Shown here: one piece after another, positions 1 through 8,143 of the stretch
Layout: each line of letters starts with the position of its first letter
Position numbering within the stretch: the stretch's first letter is position 1
Made by a program: the position numbers and the translations under genes
DNA from: Botryococcus braunii
Taxonomy: Eukaryota; Chlorophyta; Trebouxiophyceae
DNA length: 15,698 bases
Direction: 5' to 3'
Assembly: GCA_002005505.1 (NCBI GenBank)
Contig: MVGU01001969.1
Span: forward strand, 1-15,698
The notes under the pieces: model-generated
What the model saw: only the letters and a program-made list of their open reading frames with translations
Database searches by the model: none
Told to the model about the DNA's origin: nothing

Positions 1-204
1 ACAACAAGACGTGAGCCGTGGTCATATAGAAAGCCAACGAACTTTGTTACAATGTGTGTGTCTTGTAATTGTAGCCTATAGCTAAGCAAGCTATAATGAA
101 GGTGATTACCTGCATGCGCACCGACACCAGGACTTCAAACAAGCCTTATTGAAGGCACATAACAACAAGACGTGAGCCGTGGTCATATAGAAAGCCAACG
201 AACT
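1..204. repeat. 43-bp direct repeat, two copies 161 bp apart
   Basis: Positions 1-43 and 162-204 are identical over 43 bases, starting ACAACAAGACGTGAGCC and ending CCAACGAACT. The sequences differ directly afterwards. The first copy touches the window edge, so this may be the end of a longer tandem array with a unit of about 161 bp, or two copies of a dispersed repeat end. No coding function is visible. Confidence 0.85.
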
Positions 205-898
205 GTTGACTTCAAGAGACTGGCCCTCTTAAATACCATGACAAGCTACGTAGCCGTACCCGAGTCAGCCCAAGTACGTCTACCTTGTACATGGTGTACA
301 ATACACCGGACTTCGTGTTCGAATTTGTAAGTCTGAACATCCGGGTCCTGATTCGGACCAGAACACTCATGTTTCTAGTCACGATCGTCGGTGCTGGCTA
401 CTAAATGGCTAATCAAGGGGAAAGGACCGTGAATGCATACGGTCAACCTTTCGGTTACCCCTTGGGTTTGCCCACTCATATTTCTATCTCCTGGAGGTGC
501 TAGTTGACTTCAGAATGGAAACACATGAGTTTGAATTGCCAAGATTAAGTGCTTAGTCAATTCACTCGCATTTCATATAAGAACTAGACAATGATAAGGT
601 CTATGGAGTCATGAGAGACACCAAGATCAGGTCCAAACAGCTTCTATACAAGTATTCCACGCATGAATGCCTTAGAAAGTCTGACACCGGACCTCTTAAA
701 GAGTAATAGACACTCTTGGATTACAATAACGCAGGTACGTATTCGCATTGTCAGTAGTTACAAACCACGTGGCAGATGAGGTCGGCATGGCCTAGTTACT
801 TTGTTCAATGATCCTTGTCCCCAAAGTCACATGTCAATTTATTGGATAATGACAATTAGGGTCTCATCTGCAATTAGATTATCACAACAGAATGCTAC
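205..898. other. non-coding stretch, no gene seen
   Basis: This stretch has mixed composition and no long open frame or recognisable domain. Only small secondary-structure signals were seen. One is a 7-bp inverted repeat TTGTACA/TGTACAA with a 3-nt loop at 285-301. Another is GACCGT/ACGGTC with an 8-nt loop near 426-445. Confidence 0.6.
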
Positions 899-1393
899 AG
901 GGAGGGGGAAGGGGAGGGAGAGTGCGGCGAGGGCGAGGGCGAGGCGGGGGGGGGGGCGGGGGGGGGCGGGGGCGGGGGGCGGGGGCGGGCGGGGGCGGGG
1001 CGGGCGGGGGCGGGGGCGGGGGGCGGGGGGCGGGGGGCGGGGCGGGGCGGGCGGGGGGCGGGGGGGGGGGGCGGGGCGGGGGCGGGGAAGGCGGCGGGGG
1101 GGGCGGGGGGCGGGGGGCGGGGCGGGGGCGGGGGCGGGGGCGGGGCGGGGCGGGGGCGGGCGGGGCGGGGGCGGGGAAGGCGGCGGGGCGGAGCGGGCGG
1201 GGGGGGGCGGGGGCGGGGGCGGGGCGGGGCGGGGGCGGTGGCGGGGCGGGGGGCGGGGCGGGGGGCGGGGCGGGGCGGGGCGGGGGCGGGGGCGGGGGCG
1301 GGGCGGGGGCGGGGGGCGGGGCGGGGGCGGGGGCGGGGCGGGGCGGGGGCGGGGGGGGGGCGGGGGCGGGGCGGGGGGGGGCGGGGGCGGGGA
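899..1393 (+). repeat. G-run/C low-complexity block (G-quadruplex type)
   Basis: About 500 bases consist nearly only of runs of three to ten G separated by single C residues (GGGGGCGGGGCGGGG pattern), with almost no A or T. The unit is irregular, so it is a degenerate GC-rich simple repeat and not a regular minisatellite. Established knowledge: four or more closely spaced G-runs can fold as a G-quadruplex, and dozens occur here on the + strand. The open frames across it (poly-Gly/Arg on +, poly-Pro on -) only reflect composition. Confidence 0.9.
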
Positions 1394-1891
1394 GATAGGG
1401 GGGGAGGAGGGGAGGGGGAGGGTAGGGGAGATAGGGGAGTAGGAGAGGGAGGGGGTAGGGGATGGGAGGGGAGGAGAAGAGGAGGAAGAGGGGGAGAGAG
1501 GGGAGGGGAGTGGATAGGAGGGAGGCGAAGAGGGAGACAGGGGAGAGAGGGAGGGAGGGGAGGGAGCTCCGAGGAGGAAGAGGGGGGGAGGGGGGAGAGA
1601 GGAAGGAGGGAGAGGGTGAAAGGAGGGGGTGAGGGGGGGAGGGAGAGGGAGAGGGAGAGGGAGAGGGAGAGCGAGAGCGAGAGGGAGAGGAGGGAGAGGC
1701 AGAGGCAGAGGTGAGGCTGAGGTGAGGGAGAGGGGAGGGAGAGGGAGAGGGAGAGGGAGAGGGAGAGGGAGAGGAGAGGGAGAGGGAGGGGAAGGAGAGG
1801 GAGAGGGGAGGGAGAGGGAGAGGGAGAGGGAGAGGAGAGGGGAGGGATAGGGAGAGGGAGAGGGAGAGGGAGAGGGAGAAGGGAGAGGGAA
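1394..1891 (+). repeat. GGGAGA-type polypurine tract
   Basis: About 500 bases are nearly pure purine on the + strand, with GGGAGA/GAGAGG units and very few T or C interruptions. It directly continues the G-run block, giving nearly 1 kb with extreme strand asymmetry. Long polypurine/polypyrimidine mirror tracts can form triplex (H-DNA). No coding content can be supported. Confidence 0.9.
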
Positions 1892-2300
1892 CTTCAGCTT
1901 ATAGTAATGAAATGGATGTGGTGCAAGACAAGATGTACTTCCAAGAAGGTCTTTCTGACGTCCTCTTTTCGCAGACTGCCCATGTGGAAGGAGCTGGCAA
2001 TGTGACAACCGTAAGAACTTGAACTCGTTCCTTAATGAGCACAAAAACCACGTGCAAGGCTGGAGTAGTTTCGAGATCCCGGACGTAACCATCGTGAAGT
2101 TCTTACCGAGCGGGTTTTTGGAGTCCAGCCGTTCCGCTTCTCATCCTCCCCCCAATAATCAGGTGAGGCACCGCTCCACCCCAGGGATTTGTGTCTGCAG
2201 AGGCAGAGCCAGCGGTTAGGCCCCACGAGGTCACAAACAAGGTTTTGGAGGCCATTGTTTTCGTTTTGATAGTGTCTCGCCTGGCCAAATGACACATGCA
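1892..2300. other. unique spacer between low-complexity blocks
   Basis: About 400 bases of ordinary composition. No domain, RNA gene or well-supported splice signal was recognised. Short open frames occur on both strands, but they continue into the flanking simple repeats and have no recognisable protein features. Confidence 0.5.
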
Positions 2301-2574
<274 letters not shown>

Positions 2575-2602
2575 CGGCACGAGCGCGCATTTGCCTGCGT
2601 GA

Positions 2603-2617
2603 GCGTGCGTGTGTATG

Positions 2618-2660
<43 letters not shown>

Positions 2661-2685
2661 AAGTGTGTGTGTGTGTGATATGTTT

Positions 2686-2718
<33 letters not shown>

Positions 2719-2742
2719 CTGTCTGTGTCTGTGTGTGTGTCG

Positions 2743-2823
<81 letters not shown>

Positions 2824-2830
2824 GTGTGTG
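2603..2830 (+). repeat. (GT)n microsatellite
   Basis: About 230 bp of alternating GT with short interruptions (TATG, TTTG, AAG, GATATG, CTGTCTG). The last 75 bp or so are pure. A short GAGCGCGCA/GCGTGAGCGTGCG linker separates it from the preceding CT tract. Alternating purine-pyrimidine tracts of this length are Z-DNA prone. Confidence 0.95.
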
Positions 2831-3558
2831 CCTTTCAAGTTTCATGCTTTATCTGTTCTTATGCTCCTGGAACCTTTCTGTTTTTCTCAAGTGCTGTAAC
2901 CAAATACCAGATTCAGCTTACTGTCCTAGAAACATTAGTTGTTGTCTTGGACTGCAAGATCTCTAGGGCCGGTAATGTTGGCTAAGTATCAGGCATGTCG
3001 TGCTCATGGCCGTGTCGTCCTTTATGTCTGCGAAGAATCTACTTAATGTTTTTGGGAAACGTCTGGATCCGAAGTTCTAGATCATGGTGCTAAGTCGGGC
3101 TTGGATGCTGCCAGATGCCGTCGAGGAACCGCGGCGGAGGGAGCGGAAGCTGAATGGGAAATTGCAGAAGGAGTTCCGCAGCCAAGGACCCTTCACTTGC
3201 CTCGTTTGGATAAAGCGCAACGCCGGTCACGGCCACTCTTTGAGAAGACGAAGCCTTCTTTCCGCAGCCACCTCTGGGTAAGACCCCCAAATCCCAACAG
3301 ACGTTGAATAAGGATAGCACAAAAGCTTCCACAGATGCCTTTGGACAAGGCCCCAAAATTTACAAGCGCCAAACAGCCAGGCATCCGAGATTTGGCCGGT
3401 AATCATGCTCCTGGTTTGAGCCTGGCATAGTACTGCTGATGTGGTTCGATGCTTGCATTGGGGCTTATATTTGACATGTGGGTCATGTGTCGGATGAACA
3501 ACTATGTTTTGCAACTTGTTTTGCCCTTGAGTTGCCCCCTACTTCCCCCGCGGGCTAG
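2831..3558. other. unassigned stretch upstream of chromodomain relic
   Basis: The stretch is AT-moderate with short open frames of 60-95 codons on both strands, none with a recognised domain. Because the next segment is the C-terminal part of a Ty3/gypsy pol, part of this could be decayed integrase C-terminal sequence. No integrase motif (HHCC or D,D35E) was found here. Confidence 0.4.
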
Positions 3559-3774
3559 ACCCAGGCGTGTATGTGGGGACCACACTCTTCTCCTGTGGCA
3601 GCTACTTCACCTCCTCCTTTGTATGCAGATGAGCGTGCTGGTATTTATGAAGTGGAGACCATCCTTGCCAAGAAACGTTTTGGGAAATCATGGAAATAAC
3701 TTGTGAAATGGACTTGCTACCATGAGTCAGAGAGTACCTGGGAGCCTTTAGCCCACGTTTCGCCATCTGACTGA
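3559..3774 (+). pseudogene. chromodomain of a decayed Ty3/gypsy chromovirus pol (C-terminal fragment)
   Basis: Frame 1 is open from 3559 to a TAA at 3697 and then to a TGA at 3772. It carries a proline-rich lead (SPPPLYADE), then YEVETIL (3646-3666), then LVKW (3700-3711) and ESTWEP (3730-3747). This order is the chromodomain signature: a YEVE-type first strand, the VKW core, and the S-TWEP aromatic/helix boundary. Chromovirus integrases carry this module at their C terminus, where it binds modified histone tails and steers integration. The TAA stands where the family usually has Tyr before LVKW, so one substitution (TAC/TAT to TAA) would explain it. A free-standing host chromodomain gene is possible. 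The following 300 bp contain a purine-rich tract rather than more coding sequence, which fits the end of a retroelement better. Confidence 0.75.
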
Positions 3775-3811
3775 CGCAGTGGCAGCTGCACCAGTCATCT
3801 CTTAAGTCCCA

Positions 3812-3835
3812 TTGCGGGCAGTCGACTGCCCGCAA
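3812..3835. repeat. 24-bp perfect palindrome
   Basis: The two 12-base halves are exact reverse complements. The palindrome is centred on GTCGAC, begins TTGCGGGCAG and ends CTGCCCGCAA. It lies 38 bp after the chromodomain stop codon. It could form a cruciform or be a dyad protein-binding site; no function can be read directly. Confidence 0.9.
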
Positions 3836-3884
3836 ATGACGTCCCTTTTCTTCATCCACTTGCAACTGTCCCCAGATTAGCCAC

Positions 3885-3940
3885 TTGCGGCATTCCTGGC
3901 CTTTTGAGGCATTCCTAGCCATTTGCGGCTTATGGCAATC
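3885..3940 (+). repeat. 19-bp tandem repeat, about 2.5 copies
   Basis: The units start at 3885, 3904 and 3923. The first two are TTG(C/A)GGCATTCCT(G/A)GCC plus two bases, and the third keeps TTGCGGC and then diverges. The TTGCGG word also forms the arms of the palindrome at 3812-3835. Confidence 0.75.
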
Positions 3941-4603
3941 TCCTTCAACGTCCTCCATCTGAGGATCTGGGAGGGAGGGAGGGTGGAAGGGTCTGGGAGG
4001 AAGAGGGTAATGAATTGGGCTTGCATGCATGTCTCTTGCTTACCTTGATTTGCATGGGTTATGTTTCCTTTATCCACGGCTCCATTTTGTGATGCAACTT
4101 GCGGTTGCAGTGTAGCTACTAATGCAGTTCCGTCTCAGCATGATGCTTGGTATCTTACCCATGAGGTACACCATGTGTAGTTAGTGAGTGTAAGGCTTGC
4201 TGCTTTGGGCTTGTGCCTTATACCATTGGTTGGAGAGCCGCCCCAAGGAAGGTCACACTGCTGGGTCAGGGGACTGGGCCTAGGGTTTGGACAAGTGCTA
4301 GCCTGAGGGCTCAAACTCATTGCTTAACCATAGGTATGAGTGCTGTCCAGAGAGTTCGTCCCCTGAGTTGGAGGACCCACTTCGCTGACGATAGTCCTTA
4401 GAATGTCGAGGTATACGGTCATTGAGCAGATGAGTCCATCGTCCGAGAGTGATTATTCTCTTACTTGCTGGTGGTAAATACAGGTGTGATGTCTATAGTT
4501 GTAGTAATTCAGGGTTCGTGATACCCCTGTCTACGTTTGGCCCTCATGGCCACAAACAAGCTTTCATAGCTTATGCCAAGGGGAGGGCATGATGATAGCT
4601 AGG
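3941..4603. other. non-coding stretch, possible old LTR
   Basis: No gene was recognised. A purine-rich run at about 3965-4005 (GGGAGGGAGGGAGGGTGG, then GGGAGGAAGAGGG) is placed where a polypurine tract would lie after the chromodomain fragment, and TGAATTGGG follows at once. A 3' LTR could therefore begin near 4009. No matching 5' copy is present in the window, so this remains inference. Confidence 0.25.
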
Positions 4604-4650
4604 GATATACAGTATATATACATATAACAATATATATAATATAAATATTG
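4604..4650. repeat. AT-rich TATA-like patch
   Basis: The patch is alternating TATATA/CATATAACAATATATATAAT-type sequence in an otherwise mixed-composition region. It may be a short AT microsatellite or the TATA region of a decayed LTR promoter. Nothing distinguishes the two here. Confidence 0.6.
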
Positions 4651-5766
4651 TGCGTAGTAGGGTCCTTGAATGCTCTATGAGTTGCCTAGCTGACCTAGAT
4701 CTCAAAACAACCTCGCTCAGATAGGAGCTCGGTTGCTGTACGACGCGTACTGGTCGTACACTTATAATTAGATTCACCCGGGTTTTAAGTAGGGACTCGG
4801 ACATTCTTGTAACATTTTTCCATGGACTCCTGATTGTCTCTCCAAACCTCTTCCGCCGTGCTATTACTACAGGAGGAGTTATTCCAGGAAAGCTGCTCAG
4901 CGCCTGCTGGCCCATCCGTGTCCGCAGTGGCTTCCGACACTCATGCATCTGCGAATTAGTGGATGCGAGACTTGCCTCCTGAATCCAAATTGTCTCGCAG
5001 AGTTAGTGGAATCTTGGAGTCCATAGTCTTTAGCCCGGGCTGGTGGGCCTGCAAGACGCCGTCAAGGCAGCGCACGGCCTCTGTGGCCTCCTTGGTTAGT
5101 GATGGCGCGGCAGAAGCGCTAGCCCCCCAGATGCAGCAGTGGCCACTCCATGGGAGCTGGAACTCTCGCGCTGCAGCAGTGGTGGGCGCAGCAGTCGGAA
5201 GCATACGCGGACAGGCAAGGACATGCTGCGTCCAGCCACCTGTTCTTCGTCGATTTTCTATTCAAGGCTGAAACTCTCGTGCAGCAGTGGCATCGCTGTT
5301 GTCGCTTTCTCGGTTGTGTTTCAAGTGAAGGTCCACCTTCTCCCTGGTGGAAGAAGTTAGACTTGAGCCGTGTGTTGCGCGTTCCATATATATGTCAACA
5401 TCCATTCCAGTGGTCCGGCACTGCTGCTTCATGTTGGTTTAAGGACATCTCAGTTTTGGGAGCGCCTTGTTGACATGATAAACATATTCTCGTGCAATTG
5501 AAATAGATTTCATCTCCTTTTCAATGTTAAGTTTCCACGTGTGGTGACGAATCGTTTAGAATGCACAGTGCCGTTCCTTCATGCCGCACTGAGGGTCGGG
5601 ATATGTAGAAGTATGCGTGGTAAAGTTTGTTCGGCAAATGACTTTTAAGTGGGTTTGCTTTGGACAGTTATATGCGATCACATCGGTATCCCCCAACTGT
5701 CAAATGGTTCGAATTCGTAAACGTCATGTGCTTTGGAATGCGTACATGTCCTATAACATGAAGAAT
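4651..5766. other. unassigned stretch with one odd open frame (5150-5473, +)
   Basis: There is no recognised gene. The + frame 5150-5473 encodes 107 residues in which a LQQW/VQQW word recurs in two related segments about 110 bp apart (near 5158 and 5268, both around ACTCTCG..TGCAGCAGTGG). A third GCAGCAGTGG lies at about 5132. This could be a decayed coding repeat or a nucleotide-level repeat only. A minus-strand open frame of 125 codons (4571-4948) shows no domain. Confidence 0.35.
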
Positions 5767-5771
5767 GGACA
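5767..5771 (+). other. target-site duplication, left copy (GGACA)
   Basis: GGACA directly precedes the left LTR and is repeated directly after the right LTR at 11009-11013. A 5-bp duplication is the usual staggered-cut footprint of Ty3/gypsy integrases. It shows that the two LTRs belong to one insertion event. Confidence 0.9.
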
Positions 5772-5996
5772 TGTAAAGACAACCATTACCTTGTACTTCA
5801 TATGCGTGCATGGGGAGATCCGTACAGTTCTCTCTGGTTTTCATATATACTTAGATGAACGCGTACATTCTATAATTGGCCGCTCTGCGTCGCATTTAAG
5901 ACGAGAACTTCACGCATTGTAATCAGTCGCTATCTTCGTCTTCATGAACGGATCTCTTTGCCTCAGTCAAATACTCTTCCGCTGATTGCCATAACA
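5772..5996 (+). repeat. left (5') LTR, 225 bp
   Basis: The LTR begins TGTAAAGACAACC and ends GATTGCCATAACA. It matches the right LTR throughout apart from an extra ATG after GCGTGC and one fewer C in the GATCC run. ATATATA at about 5843-5849 and TATAAT at about 5871-5876 are TATA-like and could serve the U3 promoter. At 225 bp it is short for a Ty3/gypsy LTR but within the known range. Confidence 0.95.
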
Positions 5997-5997
5997 C

Positions 5998-6010
5998 TGG
6001 TATCGGCGAC
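5998..6010 (+). promoter_or_regulatory. primer-binding site, initiator-Met tRNA type
   Basis: TGGTATCGGCGAC begins one base after the LTR end. It matches the well-known plant initiator-Met site TGGTATCAGAGC at 9 of the first 12 positions, including all of the first seven. The position is right for a reverse-transcription primer site. Another tRNA with a similar 3' end could be the true primer. Confidence 0.65.
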
Positions 6011-6059
6011 ATAGTTGTCGCTTGATCTTTCTTGTTTCTTTGGCTTAGGTGCGTTTGTG

Positions 6060-6270
6060 ATGAGACGAACCCAGGTTAGGGGCTCCGCGCAAGCGGGTAC
6101 AGTTTTTACGACGCCTAGGAAGCAGATGGTTCCTGCTGGAATCCCCACTTCAGGGCCCGAATTTTGTTGATCCTGAGCGTGTAGATGTGTCCTACTTTTG
6201 TTTTCCAAACCTTTATACGAGTCGATGCTGGCTCGGGGCTTTGACCCGGGAGCCCTACGACACCCACTGA
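6060..6270 (+). pseudogene. gag: gag N-terminal fragment
   Basis: An ATG at 6060, 50 bp after the primer-binding site, opens a frame beginning MRRTQVRGSAQAG that stops at TGA 6168. Shifting to frame 1 at about 6160 continues a plausible reading (NFVDPERVDVSYF) to TGA 6268. The position between primer-binding site and CCHC knuckle makes gag the natural assignment. The residues themselves are not diagnostic and no matrix or capsid homology was recognised. The frame change is a one-base event near the TTTT run at 6162-6165. Confidence 0.5.
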
Positions 6271-6951
6271 TGAGGAGGCGGAGAGCCGGGCGGGGGCGCG
6301 CAGGTAGCGAGTTTTTCGCGGATGCGCTCGCGTGGGGTCTTCCGCCCGCCTGTGGTTCGGCCCCCTGCGGGAGTTCCCCTCTCGGCTGTGCGACCAGTTT
6401 CCTGCCCCCCTGTTGTTTCTGGCGCTCCTGACTGTCGATGCCCTTTTCTGCCGTTCGTCCGTCCTTGCGTGCGCTCGTGTCGCTCTGTCCGGCGCAGTCG
6501 CCGTTGCTATGGCCAGTCTGTTCCTCCGGGGCCAGGCCTTGATTGGCTCGTCTCCCGGCTCTTGGCCGCTCCCGGGCCGCCCGTGGTTTGGCCCGTTCCA
6601 CGCCTCCTGCCGGCTTTCCCGGCGGCCGTCCGCCCAGTGGCGCTGCCGGCTCTTCCTTTGCGCCTTTTCTTGTCCTGCGCCCGGACACGGTCCTGCGGGC
6701 GTATTTGCGCCTTTCATGCGTGTCGGGCCCAAGCCCTCCTGCCTGTCCGATGCGATGTTACTGTTTGTGGTTTCCGCGTGGGTGTCGGGCTGCCTGCGCC
6801 GGGCCGATTCCGGTGCCCGCGTCCGCGACGCTGGGAGGTGTTCCCTTGCAGTTGCAGTATCTGATCTGCTGCAAGTGTCCCTCCTCCGGGTGGCGGCAGA
6901 AGGGGTTGCCCTCCGGAGGATCCCAGACCAACCCACACCTTCTCCCCGGCT
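6271..6951 (+). pseudogene. gag: GC-rich middle of gag (presumed capsid region)
   Basis: This stretch of about 680 bp is distinctly GC-richer than the LTRs and pol. For that reason several frames on both strands stay open: frame 1 6322-6864, frame 2 6332-7102, frame 3 6543-6953, minus 5963-6688 and 6115-6999. No single frame reads as a clean capsid. Pieces resembling the end of a gag capsid occur in different frames near 6780-6870 (GLPAP, then ASATLGG, then LAVAVSDLLQ), as expected of a shifted gene. The assignment rests on position and on the downstream knuckle. Whether the GC-rich part is original gag or captured sequence is open. Confidence 0.4.
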
Positions 6952-7032
6952 AAGGAGGCTAATAAGCCTACCTGCCCCCATTGCGGCAAACCCGGACATA
7001 ATGTCGATGCATGCTGGGTCTTACACCCCTGA
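6952..7032 (+). pseudogene. gag: gag nucleocapsid: CCHC zinc knuckle
   Basis: Frame 1 carries CPHCGKPGHNVDAC at 6973-7014. This is a perfect CX2CX4HX4C knuckle, the RNA-binding nucleocapsid motif of LTR-element Gag. It is preceded by a Lys/Pro-rich segment and followed by WVLHP, the usual Trp-x-x-His-Pro continuation in this family. The frame stops at TGA 7030. A one-base shift there restores the expected acidic/basic continuation (EMRK), which runs to a TAA ending at 7102. The four metal ligands are all intact. Confidence 0.9.
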
Positions 7033-7102
7033 AATGAGAAAAGTAAAACACAAAACGGCTGTCCTAATAGGTTTGGCTGTGGGGTGTGACAGGTGTTGGT
7101 AA

Positions 7103-7669
7103 CCATGGAGATTCAAACAGGGATCCCGGTTCTTCCCGCGTTTGACGAGTTTGTTACCTACCTACGCACCTTTCTGAGAGTGTTGTGACTCATGTGACGA
7201 GTTCGCACGCTTGCCTGTGTCTGAACCCCTTTGGGCTGTCCCCCTGCTTGTGCCAGTGTGAGGGTAGAGAGACGCCCTGTGATGGATCCCTGAGTTGGTT
7301 GTTTCCTTGAGTTCTGAGCTGCTCCCATGGCTTGGGAAAGAGTGATTACACGGGCCCTTCCCGGGGATAGGGTAACACTGCTTTGCCCCAGGTCCACAGG
7401 TGGGGAGGCTGTAGGGGCCAGAACTGCAGGAGCAACGCCATGCGACCATCGTTTCCCTTGGACATCTCTACTGCAGTTATGGGGAGAATCTACTGCGATT
7501 CAGGCGCCTCCCACGTTAGAGTGTTTTCGGGCGGGACATGGTTGAGGTGTCTGTCATTACTCAGGCTTGTAGCTGTACCTAGTAAACTCACCTACCAGCC
7601 CCTTCATCATATTGCACAGATGAGCCGCAGATTTTACTGTAGCGACTCCTGACTTGTCACATACGTGTA
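7103..7669 (+). pseudogene. gag-protease linker, badly broken
   Basis: This lies between the knuckle and the clear protease motif, with stops in all frames. One frame (7383-7652) contains a DSGAS word at 7497-7511, which mimics the retropepsin active site but lacks the surrounding hydrophobic strand pattern. It probably represents the Gag C terminus or Gag-Pol junction. No family could be recognised. Confidence 0.35.
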
Positions 7670-8143
7670 TCCAGTTTGAGGGATTGGTGCAGGGTTTGCA
7701 TGTAGGGTGGCTATTGGATAGTGGTGCTACAAGCTAATTTTGTGAGTGAAGAGTTTTGCATGCTCTTGTTTTACCCCACTATGCCTCTCAACTCGTTGTT
7801 GACAGTGAACCTCGCTGGATGGTAGAGCCAAGGTAAGCTGATCAGGTGTGTGCAGTTGACTTGTCTGTGGGTCGTTTCAGTTCCGAGTGATTGTTTGCCT
7901 ACAGAGCTGCATACCTATGATGTTGTGTTAGGAAAGCCCTGGTTGACAGCGTTTAATCCATGTGTAAATTGGCGCTTGAACACTGTTTGTCTTGTTGATG
8001 GTGAAAGCACACATGTTTTGGTGGGTAGTCAGCGTTCTGATGTGCCTAAATATGTGATTTCTGCCATAGAGTTGGATAGATTTGCTTCTGATTTGACAGA
8101 ATTGTACGTGCTCAAGTTGAAACCTGTACAACGGGATTTCTGA
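7670..8143 (+). pseudogene. pol: retropepsin-type aspartic protease
   Basis: LLDSGATS lies at 7711-7734, preceded by a hydrophobic strand (GLVQGLHVGW). It matches the flap-side active-site loop of Ty3/gypsy proteases (hydrophobic-hydrophobic-D-S/T-G-A). A TAA at 7735 follows, and dropping one base restores NFVSEEF, the normal continuation. The second half is open in frame 2 from 7850. It contains YDVVLGKPWL, the conserved I/V-L-G-x-x-W-L segment near the protease C terminus, followed by N-P-x-V-x-W. The enzyme cleaves Gag-Pol inside the particle. The catalytic Asp (7717-7719) is present, but the frame is broken and a TGA at 8141 separates it from RT. Confidence 0.85.

Noticed and set aside
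839..2092. 417-codon minus-strand open frame, poly-Pro/Ser-Leu
   Set aside because: It is a direct product of the G-run and purine blocks. It is low complexity with no domain, start context or splice evidence.
3084..3356. Short overlapping open frames on both strands
   Set aside because: Hydrophilic peptides without domain, consistent start or splice signals. Strand and frame cannot be chosen.
4571..4948. 125-codon minus-strand open frame
   Set aside because: It ends in translated AT-repeat and shows no domain or splice context. It is kept only as a note in the unassigned stretch.
5706..5716. GGTTCGAATTC, similar to a tRNA T-loop / B box
   Set aside because: There is no matching A box, anticodon stem or acceptor stem upstream, so it is not a tRNA.
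5617..5922. 101-codon plus-strand frame running into the left LTR
   Set aside because: It crosses the insertion boundary of a recent retroelement, so it cannot be an ancestral gene, and it has no domain.
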